Positions 1-9,476 are shown, counted from the stretch's first letter. The stretch: DNA of 44,773 bases from Gemmata sp. (GCA_022843445.1 JALHNS010000009.1:1-44773), one strand, 5' to 3'. A program made the numbers and translations. Notes: generated by a model from the letters alone, not told the origin.

Positions 1-1250
1 CGCACCTGCGGCGGTTCCGGCAGCACGCGCGGGTCGGCCGGCACCGCGAGCGCGTCGTGCGGCAGCGCCCCGCCCACGCCCCACCGCTCCGCGAGCGCCT
101 TCAGGTGCGCGATCAGTTCGTTCGGCGTCTGGTACCGCTTCTGCGGGTCCTTCGCCATCATCCGCGCGAGCACCGCCGCGAGTTCGTCGGGGATCGCGGG
201 GTTCAGCAGCCGCGGGTCGAGCGGGTCTTCGGTTTGGTGCGCGCGGAGCTTGCGGGCGGCGGTCCCGTCCGGCACCGGGGGCCGCCCGGTGAGCGCGTGG
301 TAGAACGCGCAGCCCAGCGAGTAGATGTCGCTGCGCGCGTCGGCGCGGCGCGGGTCGAGGGCCTGTTCGGGCGAGATGTAGTCGAACGTGCCGAGGGTGA
401 CACCGGACTGCGTGACGCCGCCGTTCACGTCCGCGCCGAGGTGCCGGGCGAGGCCCATGTCCACGATCTTCGCGCGGCCGTCCGGCGTGACGAGGATGTT
501 GCTCGGCTTGATGTCGCGGTGCACGACGCCGCGCTCGGCCGCGTGGTTCAGCCCGGCGGCCACCTGAATCATGTACCGCACGCACTCGCCGGCCGGGAGC
601 GGCCCGCGGCGGTCCATCATCTGCCGCAGGTTGATCCCTTCGACGAACTCGAACGCGATGAAGTGCAGCCCCTGATCTTCGCCGCAGAAGTACACCCGCG
701 CCACGTTGTCGTGGTCGAGCTTCGCGGCGGCGCGGGCCTCGGCCTTGAACCGCGCCACGCTCTCCGAGTCGCGGGCCGCTTCGGGCGGCAGAATCTTCAG
801 CGCCACCACCCGCCCGAGTTCGGTGTCGCGCGCTTTCAGAACGGCGGCCATGCCACCGGACCCGACGGCTTCGATCAGTTCGAAGTGCCCGAGGCGGCGC
901 CCGGCGATGGAGGGCGGCGCGGCGCTCACCGGCGCCACGACCGGCGGGGGCGGCGGGGGGGCCGCGTTCGGGTTCGGCACCGCACCGGACTGCTTGGTAA
1001 TGACCGTGGGCTGTTCGTCGGTGTTGGTCGGCGGGTTCGCGAGGAACTGCGCGATGTCCGATTCGGGCGACGCGGCGCGGGACGAACCGGTGCCGGCACG
1101 GATGATGTCCGAGAGGGGCGGCTCGGTCGTGTGCGATCCGGTGGACCCGTTCGCCGGCGGCAGGTGTGCCGCGCCGGGATCGTTCGACGGCTCCGCCGCG
1201 GCGCGACGCGCCGAGGACGAGCGACCGGACGGTTCGGGCGGCGTAGGCAT
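1..1250 (-). CDS. Hanks-type serine/threonine protein kinase (3' end outside window)
   Basis: This is a eukaryotic-like protein kinase predicted to phosphorylate Ser/Thr on partner proteins. Reading down from the ATG at 1250, residues 1-115 are a Pro/Ala/Ser-rich, probably disordered leader. The kinase fold follows: glycine loop GSGGMA near 130-135, the ATP-anchoring Lys152 in VALKIL, the catalytic loop HRDIKPSN with Asp246, and the metal site DMG at 264-266 (Met replaces the usual Phe of DFG). The activation segment ends in an SPEQ motif, followed by the DARSDIYSLGC helix. The frame stays open to the window edge after the kinase core, so any membrane segment, WD40 or other C-terminal sensor domain lies outside. 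A strong promoter sits about 150 bases upstream. The ribosome site is weak, so the exact start is less sure than the identity. Confidence 0.93.
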   Translation of the reverse strand, partial: MPTPPEPSGRSSSARRAAAEPSNDPGAAHLPPANGSTGSHTTEPPLSDIIRAGTGSSRAASPESDIAQFLANPPTNTDEQPTVITKQSGAVPNPNAAPPPPPPVVAPVSAAPPSIAGRRLGHFELIEAVGSGGMAAVLKARDTELGRVVALKILPPEAARDSESVARFKAEARAAAKLDHDNVARVYFCGEDQGLHFIAFEFVEGINLRQMMDRRGPLPAGECVRYMIQVAAGLNHAAERGVVHRDIKPSNILVTPDGRAKIVDMGLARHLGADVNGGVTQSGVTLGTFDYISPEQALDPRRADARSDIYSLGCAFYHALTGRPPVPDGTAARKLRAHQTEDPLDPRLLNPAIPDELAAVLARMMAKDPQKRYQTPNELIAHLKALAERWGVGGALPHDALAVPADPRVLPEPPQV

Positions 1251-1405
1251 TTCTGCTCGCACGCGGCGGCGGGCGTGGCCCGCGAACTACACACTGCGCC
1301 ACCGGGGCGACGGGTGGCGGTTGGCTCGACCGAGCCGGGCAATCGTGCCCAATGACAGCAGGCGTCCTGCCCGCGATCCGAATCGCGAACGGAGTTGTGA
1401 CCCCA

Positions 1406-1435
1406 AGTATAGCGCGCGAGAGTGCCCGCTGTCAA
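1406..1435 (-). promoter_or_regulatory. Sigma70-type promoter for the kinase gene
   Basis: On the minus strand, TTGACA (1430-1435) and TATACT (1406-1411) are separated by 18 bases. Both hexamers are at or near consensus in very GC-rich DNA. Transcription would start near 1399 and leave an approximately 150-base leader before the kinase ATG at 1250. Confidence 0.7.
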
Positions 1436-1484
1436 TTCGCGGAGCCTGCGCAGCGCAGGAAATCGCGCGCGGCTCGCCGCCGGT

Positions 1485-3044
1485 TCACCACACGCGATGG
1501 TCGTAGGGGCCGAGCACCAGCGGGAACGGCAGGTGCACTTTCGCCGCCGCCCGTGCGACGGCCGCGGCGCGCCGCGCCTGAAGGTACAGCCGCGCGGATT
1601 GCGGGTCGAGCGGGAGCACCTTCTCCGCGTGCGTTTTCGGCTCACCGGGGCACGGTGGCCCGGGGAACTCGCCGATGAAATAGTCACCGTAACATTGATC
1701 GTCGAGCGGCGCGAAGTTGTTCGCCGGTTCGCGCGTCGTGAACCACCCGCGGGCCGGGATACCGATGTGTTTGGACACGTCGAGGCGTAGACTCACCACG
1801 GTGTCGGGCGCGTTTCCGGCCGCGGCGCGTAGTGCGTCCGCGACAGTATCGGACCACGCCGCGAACGGCACCGCGTCGATGCTCGCCGCAACGGTCTCGC
1901 CGCGGTGTTGCACGCAGAGCGCGCGGAAGTGCGATTCGAGCGCGTCGAACTCGCGCGCCTTCAGCAACCGGTGGAACGCGGGGTACTGCTGCCGGCGTAG
2001 GTCGTCCCACGTGTACCCGCGCCAGCAGCCCTGCCACCCGGGGTACACGAACCCGGTCTCCCACAGCACGCGGGCCGGCGTCGCGTCGAACGCTTCGCGC
2101 AGGTCCGGGATTGTCGCCAGTTCGGTGCCGAAGTTCTGTTCGTTCAGCGGGTGCTCGTGCACGCGGGCGTCTTCGAGGCGCAGCCACCGCAGTTGCCCGC
2201 GGCGCGCGCGCTCGAGGATCAGTTCCCACGCGAACCGCGACGCGGTCGCCGAACCGAGATCGACGTGCGTGAGTCGCGGCAGCGCGCCGAACAGCCGCGC
2301 CGCGAGGTCGCCGTCGAGCCGCGCGTCGGAGAGTTTCAGCCGGCGCACGCGGCGCAGGTGCGGCGACGCGGCCATCGCGCGCAGCACGTCGGCGGACGGC
2401 CCGCGCCACTGGTCGTCGATGTTCACGCCGAGCCGCACGAGATTCGCGCGGTGCGGCGACATCAGCCCTTCGATCAGCACGGAATCGTCAACGAGGTTCC
2501 CGTTGCGGTCGTGGTACAAGATGAGCGTTCGCAGTTCGGCGAGGTGCGGCGACGCGAGCAGCGCCCGCACGGTTTCGTCTTTGAACGCGTACAGCCCCCA
2601 GATTTCGAGGCCGCGGAGCTTGGCGAGGTGCGGGAGCGCTTCGGCCAGCCCTTCGAGTTCGCAGAACTGCCCGGTGCTGCGAATGTGCCGAACCGGGGCG
2701 AGTGCCATCAGTTCGCGGAAGTGTTCGGCGGGCTGCTCGATGTACGTTTCGATCTTCTCCACGAACCCGCGGCGGAAGACCCATTCCGATACGTGTTGGC
2801 GCAGCGGAACGGCCCACTCCCACGCCCACACGCCCGCGAGTTCGCTTTCGCGCGCGAGCAGTTCGGCGCGCCGCGGGTCGGTGCGCGGGAGCCGCGAGCA
2901 CTCGATCTGCGCGCGGATGAACTCGGCGCGTGCGGCGTTGGACTCGCCGCCGAGTTCGTCGAGGTGATCGGCGTAGGCGAGGCGCGGCGTGTCTTCGTCC
3001 GGCCGGGCGACGACCGCCGCGTGCAGCGCGTCGAGCGTGGTCAT
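1485..3044 (-). CDS. TIGR02996 domain / leucine-rich-repeat protein
   Basis: A 519-residue protein of unknown role. The first 50 residues (LAYADHLDELGG, then AEFIRAQIE) match the TIGR02996 'repeat-companion' domain, which is expanded in Gemmata-type planctomycetes and usually precedes leucine-rich repeats. Residues about 90-300 carry irregular LRR units such as LAKLRGLEIWGL and LRRVRRLKLSDARL. The last 200 residues are not recognised and include a Trp-rich stretch (WQGCWRGYTWDD). No signal peptide or membrane segment is visible, so it is probably cytoplasmic and acts in protein-protein contacts. The start is supported by a GAGG site 8 bases upstream of ATG at 3044 and by the domain beginning at residue 1. 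The function is unknown. Confidence 0.88.
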   Translation of the reverse strand: MTTLDALHAAVVARPDEDTPRLAYADHLDELGGESNAARAEFIRAQIECSRLPRTDPRRAELLARESELAGVWAWEWAVPLRQHVSEWVFRRGFVEKIETYIEQPAEHFRELMALAPVRHIRSTGQFCELEGLAEALPHLAKLRGLEIWGLYAFKDETVRALLASPHLAELRTLILYHDRNGNLVDDSVLIEGLMSPHRANLVRLGVNIDDQWRGPSADVLRAMAASPHLRRVRRLKLSDARLDGDLAARLFGALPRLTHVDLGSATASRFAWELILERARRGQLRWLRLEDARVHEHPLNEQNFGTELATIPDLREAFDATPARVLWETGFVYPGWQGCWRGYTWDDLRRQQYPAFHRLLKAREFDALESHFRALCVQHRGETVAASIDAVPFAAWSDTVADALRAAAGNAPDTVVSLRLDVSKHIGIPARGWFTTREPANNFAPLDDQCYGDYFIGEFPGPPCPGEPKTHAEKVLPLDPQSARLYLQARRAAAVARAAAKVHLPFPLVLGPYDHRVW

Positions 3045-3076
3045 GGGGCGGCCTCGCGGTCAGGGGAATTGAGCGA

Positions 3077-3105
3077 ATGATACCCGCAGCCGCGAGCCGC
3101 CCCAA
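3077..3105 (-). promoter_or_regulatory. Possible promoter for the TIGR02996 gene
   Basis: On the minus strand, TTGGGG (3100-3105) and TATCAT (3077-3082) are 17 bases apart, about 35 bases before the ATG at 3044. The -10 is good and the -35 only partly matches. Confidence 0.35.
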
Positions 3106-3111
3106 GGTGCG

Positions 3112-5487
3112 TCACTCGGCCTTCGCGGTTTCGGCGAACTCGCGCAGCGCCTTCTCGTGGCGCTCCTTGTCCGCGAGCAACTCCTTCACCCGCGCTTGGT
3201 GCTTCTCGATCTGCGTTTCCTGCTCGTCGAACTTCTTCAGGTACCGCTTGAAGGCGTCCGACTCCTTCGGGGCCTTTTCCATGTTTTTGCGGATGCGGTC
3301 CTGATCGTCGGCGATGGCCTTCAGCGCCGCTTGCTCGGTCTCGATGTCGCGCCGCGCCTCGGCCACCTTCTCGCGCATGGCGATCACGCGGGTCAGCAGG
3401 TCGCGCACCGCGGGCTTGGTGTCGGGCCGCTTCGCGTACAGCGCCAGCGCGTCGGTGGTCCGCGCGTCGGTGCCGGCCAGCGCGAGCGCGTCGAGCCGCG
3501 CGGCCTCTTCGCTCACCTCGAAGGTGGCGAGCGCGCCCGCCTTCACCGGCACCTCGAAACGGTAGTGGTCGCGGGTGCGGTCGGCGGGCTTCTCCGGGGC
3601 GAGCAACTTGCGCCCCGCGATGGCGTGCTCGACGATCACCGTGCGGTCGATCGCGTTGCGGTTGCGAATCAGGTACTTCTTGGTGAGCACCCGCGTGAAC
3701 TCCGCCCGCACCGACCCGTTCGCCACTTTCAGGCCCGCGAGCGTCACCTGTTCGGCCGCGCTCTCTTCCACCACTTCGGTGCCGAGGTCGATGGCGTAGC
3801 TCACGAGCCGCGTTTCACCGGGCTTGAGGTCCGGGAGCTGCGCGTCGCCGGCGAACGTGCCGCCGTCGTACACCGCGACCGGGCCTTGAGCGAGGTGCAG
3901 TTTCGTCTTGTTCGTGAGCTTCAGGCCCAGCAGCGGGTGCTTCGCAAGCGTGCTCGCGTTGTAAATGCTCACGCGGCTGCCTTCGACCGGTTCGTTCAAC
4001 AGCGGGAGCATCGCGGACTTCTGGCGCGCGAGCGTAATCGGTTCGTCGATGGTGTACTCGAACATGTCGCCGAGTTTGCTGTCGGCCGCGGCGAGCGCGC
4101 CGGCCTCGCGGTCGAGCGGGTCGCGCACCGGCTTTGGCCGCTCCGGGTCGCCGTCGCGCGGCGCGGTCGGGTTGCCGCGGGTGCGGTTCACGTACTCGGC
4201 GAAACTGAGCCGCTCGCCGTACAGGTCGCGCAGCGGGGGGCGCGGCACGCGCGGCAGGTAGCCCGGCACGTTGCTGTACAGCCCGCCTTGGAACCCGAAC
4301 TGACCGCCGAGTTGCCCGAACTGGCCAAGCTGGCCGCCGCCGAAGCTGGTGAAGCCGCCGCCCGCGCCGAGGTTCTGGTTCAAGCCGTTGAAACCGGCGT
4401 TCTGACCACCCGCGCCGAGGTTCTGAGCGCCGAACTGACCGCCGCCGAAGCCGATCACGCCGCCGGCTTGCATGCCCGCCATGCCGCCCATCGCGATCCC
4501 GGGGTTCAGCGGGTTCAGGCCACCCTGATACATCGGCGGGCGCAGGCTCGCGAACAGGTCCGGTTCGACGGTCGGCCGCGGAACGAACAGCGGGTCGTAC
4601 ATGTCCATTTGGAACGTCATGGGCCGGCCCGCGACGAGGCCCACCTTCACGTTCACCCAGTCTTCGTCGGTCGTGTTCTCGATGCTCGCCCACCCCTGCA
4701 TCCGCGTCGCGCCCTTCTCATCGACCGTGAGCCGGTAGCTCGGCTTCCACAGCGGCGCTTCGGTGACGTAGCCCACGGCCACCTTGCGCTTCCCATTTCC
4801 GCTGAACACCACAGAAACGGCCTTCTTGTTGTCGCCCTTCGCGCCCGCGAGCGTCTCGAGCGCCTTCACGAACTCCGCTTGCAGTTCGGGCCGCAGCAGT
4901 TTGGTTTTCTTGAGTTGCTTCAATTCGACCGTTTGCAGGCCGTCTTCGGTGAGGACGTTCAACAGTTCGCCGGGGTCGGTACCCATCGGCGGCACCGGCG
5001 GGCGCTCCACGCTCACGATGCGCCCCGTGGTCGCAACGCCGGCGCGGTCGGTCACTTCCACCTTCTCGCCGCGCAGTTGGTGCAGCAGTTGGCCCATCGT
5101 GGGGTTCTCGGTCACGTCGATGGCGAACCCTTTGAGTGTGAACTCCACCGGCACGCGGTTGTCGTACGTGACCGCGCGCACCTTGCCGCCGTCTTTGTCC
5201 GTGAGCACAAGGCTTTTCAGCAGGTCGTTGATGTCGCCTTCGTCGAACTTGAGGTCGAGGCGGGCGCTATCCGTAACCTCACCTTCGCGGTGGAAGTACG
5301 CGATGCCGGCGTTGTACAGCACGACGCGCGTGAGGGGCAACTGAACCGGCGGCGGGGCGTTGGGGTCCGGTGCGGCGGCGCGCGCCGCCGGTCGCGGTTT
5401 GGCGTCGGGCTGCCCGCGCGCGATGGCCGCGAGCGGGACCAGCGCGAACGTGAGCGCGGCCGTCCAGAACAGGTACGAGAGGCGCAT
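3112..5487 (-). CDS. DUF4139 domain protein, exported
   Basis: A 791-residue secreted or periplasmic protein. It starts with a signal peptide (MRLSYLFWTAALTFALVPLA). An N-terminal region (VVLYNAGIAYFHREGEV, then DEGDINDLLKSLVL) and the central beta-rich part (VAVGYVTEAPLWKPSYRLTV, then WVNVKVGLVAGRP) are typical of the DUF4139 family. Residues about 320-405 are an unusual Gly/Gln/Asn-rich insert placed between the two halves of the family domain. The C-terminal 100 residues are strongly charged and predicted coiled coil. I use ATG at 5487, which has GGAAC 8 bases upstream and begins the signal peptide, rather than an in-frame start 13 codons earlier. It lies 69 bases downstream of the acyltransferase-ligase gene. 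The family's biochemical function is unknown. Confidence 0.85.
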   Translation of the reverse strand: MRLSYLFWTAALTFALVPLAAIARGQPDAKPRPAARAAAPDPNAPPPVQLPLTRVVLYNAGIAYFHREGEVTDSARLDLKFDEGDINDLLKSLVLTDKDGGKVRAVTYDNRVPVEFTLKGFAIDVTENPTMGQLLHQLRGEKVEVTDRAGVATTGRIVSVERPPVPPMGTDPGELLNVLTEDGLQTVELKQLKKTKLLRPELQAEFVKALETLAGAKGDNKKAVSVVFSGNGKRKVAVGYVTEAPLWKPSYRLTVDEKGATRMQGWASIENTTDEDWVNVKVGLVAGRPMTFQMDMYDPLFVPRPTVEPDLFASLRPPMYQGGLNPLNPGIAMGGMAGMQAGGVIGFGGGQFGAQNLGAGGQNAGFNGLNQNLGAGGGFTSFGGGQLGQFGQLGGQFGFQGGLYSNVPGYLPRVPRPPLRDLYGERLSFAEYVNRTRGNPTAPRDGDPERPKPVRDPLDREAGALAAADSKLGDMFEYTIDEPITLARQKSAMLPLLNEPVEGSRVSIYNASTLAKHPLLGLKLTNKTKLHLAQGPVAVYDGGTFAGDAQLPDLKPGETRLVSYAIDLGTEVVEESAAEQVTLAGLKVANGSVRAEFTRVLTKKYLIRNRNAIDRTVIVEHAIAGRKLLAPEKPADRTRDHYRFEVPVKAGALATFEVSEEAARLDALALAGTDARTTDALALYAKRPDTKPAVRDLLTRVIAMREKVAEARRDIETEQAALKAIADDQDRIRKNMEKAPKESDAFKRYLKKFDEQETQIEKHQARVKELLADKERHEKALREFAETAKAE

Positions 5488-5526
5488 AGCGAGTTCCGTG
5501 GGAAGCGAGTGCGTTCGCAATCCCAA

Positions 5527-5553
5527 CGCGCCAACGCGCCCGGTGTTGGCGCG
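5527..5553 (-). terminator. Hairpin after the acyltransferase-ligase gene
   Basis: A 9-bp stem (5527-5535 with 5545-5553; arms CGCGCCAAC / GTTGGCGCG) with a 9-base loop begins 3 bases past the stop codon at 5557. It lacks a clear T-run, so it may be a weak terminator or an mRNA-end stabiliser. Confidence 0.45.
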
Positions 5554-5556
5554 ACG

Positions 5557-8193
5557 TCACGTCCCCTCGGTGAGCATCGCTTTGAGCGCCTTGTAGTCGG
5601 TTTTGCCGGTGCCCAGAACCGGGATTTTCTCCAACTGGCGCACGCCGTCCAAGCGCATCACGCCGCGGTGCCCGTCCCCTTGCAACAGCGCGTTCGCTTC
5701 GCGCACCGAGAGCGGTTCGGTGGTGAACAGCACGATTTTCCGACCGTCGGGGGTTTCGATGCCCTCCACCGCGACGCGGGGGCCGTTCTCCGTGGGCGGG
5801 AACTTGCGCGCGAACGGTTCTTCGAGCGCGGGGAGCGAGATCATCTCGCCGCCGGCTTTCAGGAAGCGCTTGAGGCGACCGTGGAAGACGATCGCACCGG
5901 TTTCGTCCAGCGCCGCGAGGTCGCCCGTGACGTACCACCGCTTCCCGCCGAACTCCACGAACGGTTGCGGGCCGTCGTGCCCGATGTAGCCGGGGAACAC
6001 CGTCGGCCCCGCGATGTGCAGCATTCCCATCTGGCCCGCGGGTAGCACTTCGTTCGTGCTCAGGTCGGTGATGCACACCTCGACGCCCGGCAGCGGCGGG
6101 CCGATCGTCCCGGGGCGCACCTTTCCGGGCAGGTTCACGGACACCACCGGCGAGCACTCCGTGATGCCGTAGCCCTCCAGCACCTCCGCGTTCGGCGCGG
6201 TCTGCTTCGCCTTCTCGAACAGCGCCGGACTCGCCTTCTCCGCGCCCACGATGATGAGCCGGAACGAATCGAGGTCGCCCGGTTTCGCGCGCTCCATGAT
6301 GTAGCTCGTGAACGTGGGCGTGCCGGCGACGAGCGTCGGCTTGTACGCGCGCGTCTTGCGAGCGAGCGCCGCTGAATCCGTCGGGTCCGGGTGGTGAACG
6401 ACGCGCACGCCCACGAACAACGGCAGCAGGCCCGTGACCGTGAGGCCGAAGCTGTGGAACATGGGCAGGAACCCGAGCGCCGCGTTGTTGCGGTCGAGCT
6501 TCAGCGCCGCGAGGCACGCGCGCTGATCCGCGATGATGTTCGCGTGCGTCAGCGGCACCGCCTTCGGAGCCTTCTCGCTCCCGCTGGTGAACAGCACCAC
6601 CGCGGGCGCGTGCGGGTCGCGGGCCGTGCGCTTCAGTAGCCGCGCCTTCGTGCTTCCAGAGAAGTAGCGCACGCTGATGAGCGTGCGCAGAAGCGAGAAC
6701 TTGCCCAGCGATTTGCGCACGTCTTCGAGGAACACGAACGTGACGCCGGGCACTTGCACCTGCACGCGGTCGATGAACGCCTTCGACGTAACGACGTGCG
6801 TGAGGCCCATGAGCTTCACGGCGTGCGCGAGGTTGCCGGGGCCGGTCGTCCAGTTCAGCGCTACGGGCAGTTTGCCCGCGAGGTGCAGGCCCAAGAACGC
6901 GAGGTCGCACGCCACCGACGCCGGGAGCATCAGCCCGACGTTCGGCGCGGCGATCTCGCGGAACTTGCCGCTCATCGCCCACGCGCCGATCACGAGCTTT
7001 TCGTAAGTGACGCCACCCGCGATGTCGTCGGCCGCGATCACCATCTTCGGGCGCGAGAACGCTTGGTTCAGGAACGCTTCGCTCACCGTTTCGCCCGGCA
7101 CCGAGAGCGGCTCGGTGTCCGGTGTGTCGAACCAGCCCGCGGGCGGCGGCTTCGGGGGCGCGTTCTGGGACAGGCCCTCCGCGAGCGCCCACAGGCCTCC
7201 GAGTGTGGTGGGCACCGCGTCGCTGCTGAACCCGAAGCGCTGTTCGACGCCGAGCGCCACGTCCATCGCGTCGAGGCTGTCGAGTCCGATCTGAAGGAAC
7301 GTGGTATCGGGCGCGTTCTCCTCCGCGCTCAACTGGCGCTTCAACTTGTCTTCGACGAACTGGGCGACGGCGGTCTTCGTCTCCGGCTTCACCTTCGAGA
7401 GGTCGTAATCGGCGCGCTCCACCACCGGCGGCGGGAAGGTGTGTGTGCGCGCAGAGAAAAGGATGTGCCGGCGAACGTAGGTGGGCGCTTCGCGCGGCAC
7501 GTCCGCGTTGTACCACGCTTGCAGCCACTTGTTGATCGCGTCGCGCGTCGGCTGCGGGCGCTGCTCCGGGGTGAACGCCTCGAGTGTGACCGTGACGCGG
7601 CGGCGCGGCGCGAAGAAAAAGAGATTCGCGGCCCACAGCCCGAGGCCGCGGAGGAGCGTCGGCACCATCTTGACGGGGCCGTCGGCCCAACTGAACATGC
7701 TGCCGAACAGCCCGCGGGTGCGCGCGAGGATCACCGTGCATTCGGGCACCGCGGCGAGTACGTCGGCGGCGGTGCGCGCGCCCCCGAGTTGCTCGGAGCC
7801 GTCGCGCGACAACCGGCCGCTCGGCCACAGGATCACGTTTTCGCCGCGCTTCAGCGCCGCGACCACTTCGCCCATCGCTTCTTCGGCGCGCTTCTTGTCT
7901 TCGGCGCTGGCCTTCACGATGTCCGGCATCGGGATCGCGCGCATCAGTTTGGCGAGAATGCGAAACGGCCCGGTCTTGAAGTTCGTTTCGAGCAACATGG
8001 GCCGCATCTGGAAGAACGGCCACAACCGCACGAGCAGGTTCGGCGGGTCCGCGAACGCCGGGTGGTTCGGCAGGATCAGGTACGGCCCGGGCTTCGCGCG
8101 CGCCGCGTCGGTGCCGACGATCGTGACCTTGTAGCGGAGCGACAGCAGGAACCGCAGCACGGCCCACGCCACCCACCGAATCGCCTGCACCAT
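5557..8193 (-). CDS. Trifunctional PlsC acyltransferase - ACP - acyl-ACP/CoA ligase
   Basis: An 878-residue fusion resembling the bifunctional Aas enzyme of phospholipid repair. Residues about 1-200 form a PlsC-type acyltransferase with the H-X4-D motif (NHPAFAD, His44/Asp49). The motif that is normally EGTR or PEGR reads PSGR here. Residues about 265-330 form an acyl-carrier domain with the pantetheine-attachment serine in GLDSLD (Ser306). The rest is an AMP-forming ligase: P-loop FTSGSEKAPKA, YGITECSP, GDLAALDE and the late GRLKRFLKAGGEMIS motif. It is expected to activate a fatty acid, load it on its own carrier domain and transfer it to a lysolipid or glycerolipid. ATG at 8193 is preferred because GGGAG lies 6 bases upstream; a GTG at 8208 has no such site. 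It follows the LRR gene by 16 bases and is probably cotranscribed. Confidence 0.87.
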   Translation of the reverse strand: MVQAIRWVAWAVLRFLLSLRYKVTIVGTDAARAKPGPYLILPNHPAFADPPNLLVRLWPFFQMRPMLLETNFKTGPFRILAKLMRAIPMPDIVKASAEDKKRAEEAMGEVVAALKRGENVILWPSGRLSRDGSEQLGGARTAADVLAAVPECTVILARTRGLFGSMFSWADGPVKMVPTLLRGLGLWAANLFFFAPRRRVTVTLEAFTPEQRPQPTRDAINKWLQAWYNADVPREAPTYVRRHILFSARTHTFPPPVVERADYDLSKVKPETKTAVAQFVEDKLKRQLSAEENAPDTTFLQIGLDSLDAMDVALGVEQRFGFSSDAVPTTLGGLWALAEGLSQNAPPKPPPAGWFDTPDTEPLSVPGETVSEAFLNQAFSRPKMVIAADDIAGGVTYEKLVIGAWAMSGKFREIAAPNVGLMLPASVACDLAFLGLHLAGKLPVALNWTTGPGNLAHAVKLMGLTHVVTSKAFIDRVQVQVPGVTFVFLEDVRKSLGKFSLLRTLISVRYFSGSTKARLLKRTARDPHAPAVVLFTSGSEKAPKAVPLTHANIIADQRACLAALKLDRNNAALGFLPMFHSFGLTVTGLLPLFVGVRVVHHPDPTDSAALARKTRAYKPTLVAGTPTFTSYIMERAKPGDLDSFRLIIVGAEKASPALFEKAKQTAPNAEVLEGYGITECSPVVSVNLPGKVRPGTIGPPLPGVEVCITDLSTNEVLPAGQMGMLHIAGPTVFPGYIGHDGPQPFVEFGGKRWYVTGDLAALDETGAIVFHGRLKRFLKAGGEMISLPALEEPFARKFPPTENGPRVAVEGIETPDGRKIVLFTTEPLSVREANALLQGDGHRGVMRLDGVRQLEKIPVLGTGKTDYKALKAMLTEGT

Positions 8194-8209
8194 GTTCGGC
8201 TCCCGCACA

Positions 8210-9346
8210 TCAGTTCCACAGCACTTTGCACTTGGGCACGGCGGCCTTGAACGAATCGACGCCCTTCTGAGTCACATTGGTCTTTCGCACGTCGAGCAGA
8301 GTCAGCTCGGTAAGCGCTTCGAGTTCCTTGAGGCCATCGTTGGTCAGTGCGGTCAGGGACAAGTCGAGTACCTTCAGGTTCTTGAGTTTCGCGAGCGCGT
8401 AGATCGGCTTGTCCAACGGTACTGCCGCCCCAACGAACGGTTGAGGAGCCCCGGCCACGCAACCGCCGAGGCGCAGTTCGGTCAGTTGCGTTGCACCGGC
8501 GAGCGCGTCGAGCGAACGACCGTCGAGCACCGCACCGCGGACGATCAGCACACGCAGGCTCTTGATTCGCGCGACAGCCTTCAACCCGGTGGCGTGCGAG
8601 GGCGGAGCGTTCCCCAAACCGCTCAAGCCCCAAACGATACCGCTGCCGCCGCCGCCTTCCGGGGGGCGAACGAATTCGATCCGCTCCACGTTCGAGCTTT
8701 TCGCGAACGCCTCGAACGTGTCGTCCCACAATGCGCTCGGGTGGCAGGCAAACGATTTCAGACCCGGTATCTTCGCGCACTCGGCGAGCGCCGCCCCTTC
8801 GACCCCGTACCCGATTTCAAGGCGGTTGAGTCCCTTCATGCCCGTAAGCGCCTTCGCCCCCTTCGCCGTGATGGCACCCGAAGTCGTCTTGGTGGTGTAG
8901 TCGTACATCGGGTTCCCGCGGAGCCAGAGGCGCTCCACTTGCGGGAGCGCCGCGGCGGCGACGACGACCGCGTCGTCGCCCGCGAGTTCGAGCGCGCGCA
9001 GGTTCTTGAACCGTGAGAGGGACGAGACGTAGTCCGCGGATACCGGCTTGCGGAAGTAGATGCCGAACGGCACACCAGCGTCAGGTAAGTTGAGTTCGAG
9101 CGCGACGCCGAGGTTGGTCGTGTCGTTGAAGTGGAATCCGAACTCCCAGCCGGCTTTCGGTGCTTTGCTCAGGCCCTCGATCTGGCGCGCGCTGGGGTCG
9201 AACCAGTACACTTCCGCGCCCACTCGCGCCCACTCCTGCTGCACCTTTTTCGTTGCCGCCTTCGGCACCGGGAGCGGGTCCGGGTCGGCGGCGGGGCCGT
9301 TCGCGGCCAGTGCGAGCGCGGAGGCGAAGAGAAGCGCGCGGGACAT
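8210..9346 (-). CDS. Exported leucine-rich-repeat protein
   Basis: A 378-residue protein with an N-terminal signal peptide (MSRALLFASALALAANG) and then repeats of the LRR type. The clearest are LSRFKNLRALELAGDDAV, ATQLTELRLGGC, LAKLKNLKVLDLSLTAL and LEALTELTLLDVRKTNV. It should fold as a curved binding surface in the periplasm; no enzymatic motif is visible. ATG at 9346 is chosen because GGAGAG lies 7-8 bases upstream and the signal peptide begins there; an in-frame extension 20 codons upstream looks non-coding. It is the first gene of the minus-strand block and probably leads an operon with the acyltransferase-ligase gene 16 bases downstream. The function is unknown. Confidence 0.85.
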   Translation of the reverse strand: MSRALLFASALALAANGPAADPDPLPVPKAATKKVQQEWARVGAEVYWFDPSARQIEGLSKAPKAGWEFGFHFNDTTNLGVALELNLPDAGVPFGIYFRKPVSADYVSSLSRFKNLRALELAGDDAVVVAAAALPQVERLWLRGNPMYDYTTKTTSGAITAKGAKALTGMKGLNRLEIGYGVEGAALAECAKIPGLKSFACHPSALWDDTFEAFAKSSNVERIEFVRPPEGGGGSGIVWGLSGLGNAPPSHATGLKAVARIKSLRVLIVRGAVLDGRSLDALAGATQLTELRLGGCVAGAPQPFVGAAVPLDKPIYALAKLKNLKVLDLSLTALTNDGLKELEALTELTLLDVRKTNVTQKGVDSFKAAVPKCKVLWN

Positions 9347-9476
9347 AGGTTCTCTCCAGAGGAACGGCGGACAGTGTATCACCGTTCCCGTCCCCGCGAT
9401 AGGCACCGTGCGGTTGGGGTTGTGGCGCGGGCGCGAATCGGCTTACGCTGCGCGCTCCACCACGGAGGGACGGGTT

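Noticed and set aside
8194-8208. GTG at 8208 as start of the acyltransferase-ligase gene
   Set aside because: It has no ribosome site; the ATG at 8193 has GGGAG at the right distance.
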